Positions 22,345 through 25,826 of a stretch of DNA of 25,826 nt are shown here, piece after piece. Every line of letters begins with the position of its first letter. Within the stretch, counting starts at the first letter, position 1. The notes beneath the pieces are model-generated. The model made no database searches. It was not told the origin of the DNA and saw only the letters and a list, made by a program, of their open reading frames with translations. Source of the DNA: Bacteroidota bacterium (GTDB lineage Bacteria > Bacteroidota > Bacteroidia > Chitinophagales > Chitinophagaceae); NCBI GenBank assembly GCA_947462495.1, contig CANHOY010000004.1, positions 1-25,826 of the forward strand, given 5' to 3'. The position numbers and the translations under genes were made by a program.

Positions 22345-23511
22345 GTGAATCGTTTCTCCTTCCGATTTTGAAATGACTAAGGTAGCGGCACTATTGCCAA
22401 TGATATTAGTAATAGCACGTGCTTCGCTCATGAATTTGTCAACGCCTAATAAAAAGGCCAATCCTTCAATCGGTATTTTTTGAAGCGTGGCTAAGGTAGA
22501 GGCCAATACAATAAAACCACTTCCTGTCACCCCGGCGGCTCCTTTGGAAGTAAGCATTAAAATTAAAATCATCGTCACTATTTCGCCAGTGCTTAATGGT
22601 ACATTGTATAATTGGGCAATAAAAATAACGGCCATGGATAAATAAATGGAAGTGCCATCTAAATTAAAGGAGTACCCGGTGGGCACCACCAATCCTACTA
22701 CCGATTTAGAGCAACCCATTTTTTCTAATTTGTTCATTAGAGAAGGCATTGCAGGCTCAGAGGAAGAAGTAGCAAATACAATGAGCAATTCCTCTTTAAT
22801 ACTTTTGATTAATTTAAAAATAGAAAGTTGATAATATTTCAAAATTAGACCAAGTACTATTACAATAAAAAAAGCCATGGTTAAATACATGGTGCCCATT
22901 AACTTACCTAAAGGGATTAGTGTTTTTAAACCATACTTGCCGATAGCAAAAGACATGCCCCCTAAGGCCCCAATGGGCGCTAGGTACATTACATATTTTA
23001 AACCAATAAAAACATAATGAGTTAATCTACCCAATTGATGAATGTATTTTTCGCGCTTTGTCAAAAAGTTCAACATAAAGCCCAGCAAAATAGCTAATAA
23101 TAAAATTTGCAAATTGGTATTTTGTTTAACAATAGCCCATAAATTAAATTGAGTGGCTTGTGTATATTTGGAAGGATCTTGCATTTGCAATCCATCTTTA
23201 TTTATATTTCCTGGCTGAAGCCAAAGTGCTATAAAAACTCCAATGGCTAAGGAAAGGGTACTTACTATTTCAAAATAAACAAGAGATTTTATTCCTATAC
23301 GTCCCACTTTTTTCAAATCCCCCATACTGGCAATACCTAATGAAACGGTAAGAAAAATGATGGGGTATGTGAAAATTTTAATAAGGCTTATAAAATATTT
23401 AGCAAGCGGTTCAAGTTGAATGGCCATTGCTGGGTAATAGATACCTAAGAGAACACCCGTAATAATGGCAAGTAAAACGTAGAAACTTAAATGGGTGATT
23501 ACTTTTCGCAT
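22336..23511 (-). CDS. Dicarboxylate/amino-acid:cation symporter (DAACS family)
   Basis: A 391-residue inner-membrane transporter of the GltP/DctA (SDF) family with about eight membrane helices and two re-entrant hairpins. The serine-rich hairpin motif ATSSSEPAMPSL (about 246-257) and the sodium/substrate-binding GYSFNLDGTSIY (about 279-290, the NMDGT motif with Leu for Met) are present, followed by TSKGAAGVTGSGFIVLASTL and a helix carrying the substrate-binding DKFMSEARAITNIIGN. It takes up glutamate, aspartate or C4-dicarboxylates with sodium or protons. The substrate cannot be fixed by eye. The last 9 bp overlap the end of pyrF. A TATATTTA sequence 16-23 bases before the ATG is a weak -7 candidate. 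Confidence 0.95.
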   Translation of the reverse strand: MRKVITHLSFYVLLAIITGVLLGIYYPAMAIQLEPLAKYFISLIKIFTYPIIFLTVSLGIASMGDLKKVGRIGIKSLVYFEIVSTLSLAIGVFIALWLQPGNINKDGLQMQDPSKYTQATQFNLWAIVKQNTNLQILLLAILLGFMLNFLTKREKYIHQLGRLTHYVFIGLKYVMYLAPIGALGGMSFAIGKYGLKTLIPLGKLMGTMYLTMAFFIVIVLGLILKYYQLSIFKLIKSIKEELLIVFATSSSEPAMPSLMNKLEKMGCSKSVVGLVVPTGYSFNLDGTSIYLSMAVIFIAQLYNVPLSTGEIVTMILILMLTSKGAAGVTGSGFIVLASTLATLQKIPIEGLAFLLGVDKFMSEARAITNIIGNSAATLVISKSEGETIHLH

Positions 23512-23556
23512 GATAATTATTGTGTTGTAAATATACTTTTTTACTCCCGTTTCGGT

Positions 23557-23564
23557 TACCTTTG
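23557..23564 (+). promoter_or_regulatory. -7 promoter element for glutaryl-CoA dehydrogenase
   Basis: TACCTTTG followed by CA is a full match to the Bacteroidota -7 consensus and lies 33 bases before the ATG at 23598. A T-rich stretch at the -33 distance (about 23537) is a weak partner. The 86-bp spacer is shared with the divergent symporter gene. Confidence 0.55.
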
Positions 23565-23597
23565 CAATAGATTGTTTATTACTTAAAAGTATACATT

Positions 23598-24782
23598 ATG
23601 GCAGTTAGAACCGACTTATTTGAATCGCCTGACTATTTTCAATTAGATGAATTGCTTACAGAAGAGCAACGCATGGTGCGTTCGGCAGTTAGAGCGTATG
23701 TAAAAAAAGAAATCTCACCCATTATAGAAGACTATGCACAAAGAGCCGAATTCCCAATACAAATTATTAAACAATTAGGGGACATGGGTTGTTTTGGTCC
23801 AACTGTTCCAGTGGAATATGGCGGGGGTGGCTTGGATTATATCAGTTACGGCATAATGATGCAGGAATTAGAAAGAGGAGATAGTGGTGTTAGAAGTACT
23901 GCCAGTGTACAAGGCTCTTTGGTGATGTTCCCAATTTATGCCTATGGTAGTGAAGCACAAAAGAAAAAATATTTACCTAAGCTGGCTTCGGGGGAATGGT
24001 TGGGATGTTTTGGATTAACCGAGCCCGATCATGGGTCAGACCCATCTAGCATGATCACCAATATTAAAGAGGCTGGTGACCATGTTATTTTAAATGGCGC
24101 CAAAATGTGGATCAGCAATTCGCCCTTTGCAGAAGTAGCTGTAGTATGGGCAAAAAATGAAGCTGGAGAAATTATTGGAGTCATCGTGGAGAGAGGAATG
24201 GAAGGATTTACAACACCTACTACACATGGTAAATGGAGTTTAAGAGCTAGCGCTACAGGGGAATTGGTTTTTGATAATGTAAAAGTGCCTAAAGAAAATA
24301 TATTACCCAATGTAAAAGGATTAAAAGGGCCATTAGGTTGTTTAAGCAAAGCTAGATTTGGCATTGCATGGGGTGCATTAGGCGCTGCCATGGATTGTTA
24401 TGATACTGCTTTGCGTTATAGCAAAGAGCGTATTCAATTTGACAAACCCATTGCTGCTTTTCAATTGCAACAAAAAAAATTGGCTGAAATGATTACCGAA
24501 ATCACCAAAGCGCAATTGATGGTATGGAGATTGGGGGTGTTAATGAATGAAGGTCGTGCCACGCCTGCACAAATAAGTATGGCTAAAAGAAACAGTTGTG
24601 AAATTGCTGCACAAATTGCAAGAGATGCTCGACAAATGTTAGGTGGAATGGGCATTACCGGAGAGTATTCCATCATGAGACATATGATGAATTTAGAAAG
24701 CGTGATTACTTATGAAGGAACACATGATATTCATTTACTAATTACAGGAATGGATATAACGGGATTGAATGCTTTCAAATAA
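23598..24782 (+). CDS. gcdH: Glutaryl-CoA dehydrogenase, acyl-CoA dehydrogenase family
   Basis: A 394-residue FAD enzyme that oxidises and decarboxylates glutaryl-CoA to crotonyl-CoA in lysine and tryptophan breakdown. It follows the human GCDH sequence pattern closely: GDSGVRSTASVQGSLVM, PIYAYGSEAQKKKYLP, LGCFGLTEPDHGSDPSSM (FAD region), SLRASATGELVFDNVKVP, ARFGIAWGALGA and RDARQMLGGMGI. The catalytic base is Glu373 in TYEGTHDIH. Length is as expected. A good -7 element precedes it. The next gene, aroK, begins 27 bp later on the same strand, so a shared transcript is likely. Confidence 0.95.
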   Translation: MAVRTDLFESPDYFQLDELLTEEQRMVRSAVRAYVKKEISPIIEDYAQRAEFPIQIIKQLGDMGCFGPTVPVEYGGGGLDYISYGIMMQELERGDSGVRSTASVQGSLVMFPIYAYGSEAQKKKYLPKLASGEWLGCFGLTEPDHGSDPSSMITNIKEAGDHVILNGAKMWISNSPFAEVAVVWAKNEAGEIIGVIVERGMEGFTTPTTHGKWSLRASATGELVFDNVKVPKENILPNVKGLKGPLGCLSKARFGIAWGALGAAMDCYDTALRYSKERIQFDKPIAAFQLQQKKLAEMITEITKAQLMVWRLGVLMNEGRATPAQISMAKRNSCEIAAQIARDARQMLGGMGITGEYSIMRHMMNLESVITYEGTHDIHLLITGMDITGLNAFK

Positions 24783-24809
24783 TATTTAATTAAGAAGAAG
24801 CGCAACAGT

Positions 24810-25328
24810 ATGTCTGCAGAAAAAATATTTTTAATTGGCATGATGGGTTCTGGAAAAACATTCTGGACAAAAAAAATTGCTAAATGGATTAAATCTGCAG
24901 GGTATGATTTAGACGATTTAATTGAGATGACTGAAGAGAAAACGATCTCCGAAATTTTTGAAGAAGACGGGGAAGATTATTTCAGAAAATTAGAAGCCAA
25001 AATATTGAGATGGTTTAAGGAGAAAAAAAAGTACGTATTGGCTGCTGGAGGAGGTACGCCATGCTTCCATGAAAATATGAATTGGATGAAAAAAGAAGGA
25101 ATGGTGATCTGGTTGGATGAATCGATAGAAATATTGGTGCAACGGTTAGCATCAGAAAAAGCGCATCGTCCTTTAATTGCTCATTTATCTAATGAGGAGA
25201 TTGCCCATTTTATTCAACAAAAATTAGTGGAGCGACACGCTTTTTATCAACAAGCCAATTATCGTTTAACATCGGATCAAATTACAGAATCGGGTTTAAA
25301 AAAGTTAATTTTACAACATGCATCGTAA
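24810..25328 (+). CDS. aroK: Shikimate kinase
   Basis: A 172-residue cytoplasmic kinase that phosphorylates shikimate with ATP in aromatic amino-acid synthesis. Walker A is GMMGSGKT (10-17); the shikimate-binding residues are Asp35 in YDLDDLIE, Arg59 in DYFRKLE and the AAGGGT motif (78-83); the lid arginine is Arg120 in AHRPLI. All key residues are present and the length is typical. Its end overlaps the next gene by 11 bp, which indicates translational coupling. Confidence 0.95.
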   Translation: MSAEKIFLIGMMGSGKTFWTKKIAKWIKSAGYDLDDLIEMTEEKTISEIFEEDGEDYFRKLEAKILRWFKEKKKYVLAAGGGTPCFHENMNWMKKEGMVIWLDESIEILVQRLASEKAHRPLIAHLSNEEIAHFIQQKLVERHAFYQQANYRLTSDQITESGLKKLILQHAS

Positions 25329-25731
25329 AATAATTATTTGGGGATTGTCTTTTGCGGCACTGTCGGTGCTGTTAGGCGCATTTGGTGCACATGCATTAAA
25401 AGCGATGGTGAGTAGTGATCAATTACAAATATTTGAAACAGGGGTAAGATATCAATTTATGCATGCGATGGCCCTTATTGTTTTATCTATTTATAGCCAA
25501 CGACAGGACCTTGGTATTGGGGAACAAAAAGGGATAGGATGGGCTGCTCATTTTTTTATTGTAGGTAATATATTATTTAGCGGTTCCTTATACCTTTTAA
25601 CCATACTTTCTTCTGCAGATCATCCTTTGAAACGTTTTATTGGTCCCATCACGCCCCTTGGCGGTTTGTGTTTTATTCTAGGTTGGTCTTTTTGGCTGAG
25701 GGTGGTTTATCTTAATAAAGTGGATAAGTAG
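25318..25731 (+). CDS. DUF423 family inner-membrane protein
   Basis: A 137-residue protein with four probable membrane helices. The family signatures are clear: SVLLGAFGAHALK near the start, FETGVRYQFMHAMALIVL, GNILFSGSLYLL and GPITPLGGLCFILGWSFWL. The biochemical function of this widespread family (YgdD-like) is unknown. The ATG lies inside the end of aroK, so it is read from the same message. No charged catalytic residues stand out. Confidence 0.93.
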   Translation: MHRKIIIWGLSFAALSVLLGAFGAHALKAMVSSDQLQIFETGVRYQFMHAMALIVLSIYSQRQDLGIGEQKGIGWAAHFFIVGNILFSGSLYLLTILSSADHPLKRFIGPITPLGGLCFILGWSFWLRVVYLNKVDK

Positions 25732-25745
25732 GCAATCCCTTTTTC

Positions 25746-25775
25746 AATTTTACACATTCGTTAAAATTCCTTTTT
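25746..25775 (+). terminator. Weak AT-rich hairpin after the DUF423 gene
   Basis: AATTTTA (25746-25752) and TAAAATT (25762-25768) are complementary around a 9-base loop, followed after two C by five T. The stem has no GC pairs, so it is a weak terminator candidate for the gcdH-aroK-DUF423 transcript. Confidence 0.3.
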
Positions 25776-25793
25776 CTTCCTATTGGGATAACT

Positions 25794-25801
25794 TATATTT
25801 G
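25794..25801 (+). promoter_or_regulatory. -7 promoter element directly before the last start codon
   Basis: TATATTTG matches the Bacteroidota -7 consensus, and its last base is only five bases from the ATG at 25807. A transcript starting about seven bases past this element would have almost no leader. The placement may therefore indicate a leaderless mRNA, or the true start codon may be further downstream, outside the window. Confidence 0.45.
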
Positions 25802-25806
25802 TTTCC

Positions 25807-25826
25807 ATGGCAAATACCCTAAAAAG
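25807..25826 (+). CDS. Start of an unidentified gene, cut by the window edge
   Basis: Only six full codons are visible (ATG, then Ala-Asn-Thr-Leu-Lys and two bases of the next codon). The evidence for a gene is the promoter element immediately upstream and the position after the end of an operon. No function can be assigned. Confidence 0.45.

Noticed and set aside
1..25826. CRISPR arrays, toxin-antitoxin or phage-defence modules, insertion sequences, tRNA or rRNA genes
   Set aside because: I looked for spaced direct repeats, transposase or integrase motifs, nuclease or reverse-transcriptase motifs and tRNA-like cloverleafs and saw none; every long gene has a better ordinary assignment.

Overview
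The window looks like a chromosomal segment of an AT-rich Bacteroidota bacterium, most likely of the Chitinophagaceae type. This rests on a SusC/SusD pair, Bacteroidota-style lipoproteins, -7 promoter elements of the TAnnTTTG form (TATATTTG, TACCTTTG, TAAGTTTG), the family mix (DUF5117/5118 metalloprotease, DUF423, FG-GAP/UnbV-type lipoprotein) and the lack of strong Shine-Dalgarno sites. The genus-level guess is inference. There is no rRNA, tRNA, CRISPR array, insertion sequence or phage gene in view.

Positions 1-13209 form a candidate polysaccharide utilisation locus. On the minus strand, in transcription order, are a secreted GH2 beta-galactosidase-type enzyme (10478-8064), a LacI-family regulator (7705-6590, TTG start), a SusC-type TonB-dependent transporter (6519-3307), its SusD-type lipoprotein partner (3296-1452), a strong intrinsic terminator, and the first 413 codons of an FG-GAP/VCBS-repeat lipoprotein that runs off the left edge (TTG start at 1241). 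Divergent from the GH2 gene on the plus strand is a secreted GH127/GH146-type beta-L-arabinofuranosidase (10795-13209) with all expected zinc and cysteine residues. A plant cell-wall glycan bearing beta-L-arabinofuranose and beta-galactose (hydroxyproline-rich glycoprotein, arabinogalactan or pectin side chain) is the likely substrate, by inference. A near-perfect 18-bp LacI-type palindrome lies just upstream of lacI, and a separate 10-base motif, AGAATTATGT, occurs four times in the non-coding DNA around lacI.

Positions 13250-19378 hold an alditol-oxidase/aldonolactone-oxidase-type flavoprotein (minus), a large secreted zinc metalloprotease of the DUF5117/DUF5118 type (plus), a nitroreductase (minus) and a membrane-anchored beta-lactamase-fold serine hydrolase (plus). 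Convergent pairs are separated by hairpin terminators. The oxidase may act on sugars or alditols released by the neighbouring enzymes, but this is not shown.

Positions 19398-25826 are mostly housekeeping: a terminator, a 50-residue membrane protein easily missed by annotation (19459-19611, minus), a small NTF2-like lipoprotein (minus), a secreted GH13 alpha-amylase-family enzyme followed after 3 bp by pyrF (plus), a dicarboxylate/amino-acid:cation symporter (minus, overlapping pyrF tail-to-tail), glutaryl-CoA dehydrogenase, shikimate kinase, a DUF423 membrane protein, and the first codons of another gene at the right edge. The left half is accessory carbohydrate-use DNA and the right half core metabolism; there is no composition break or mobile element that suggests recent insertion.
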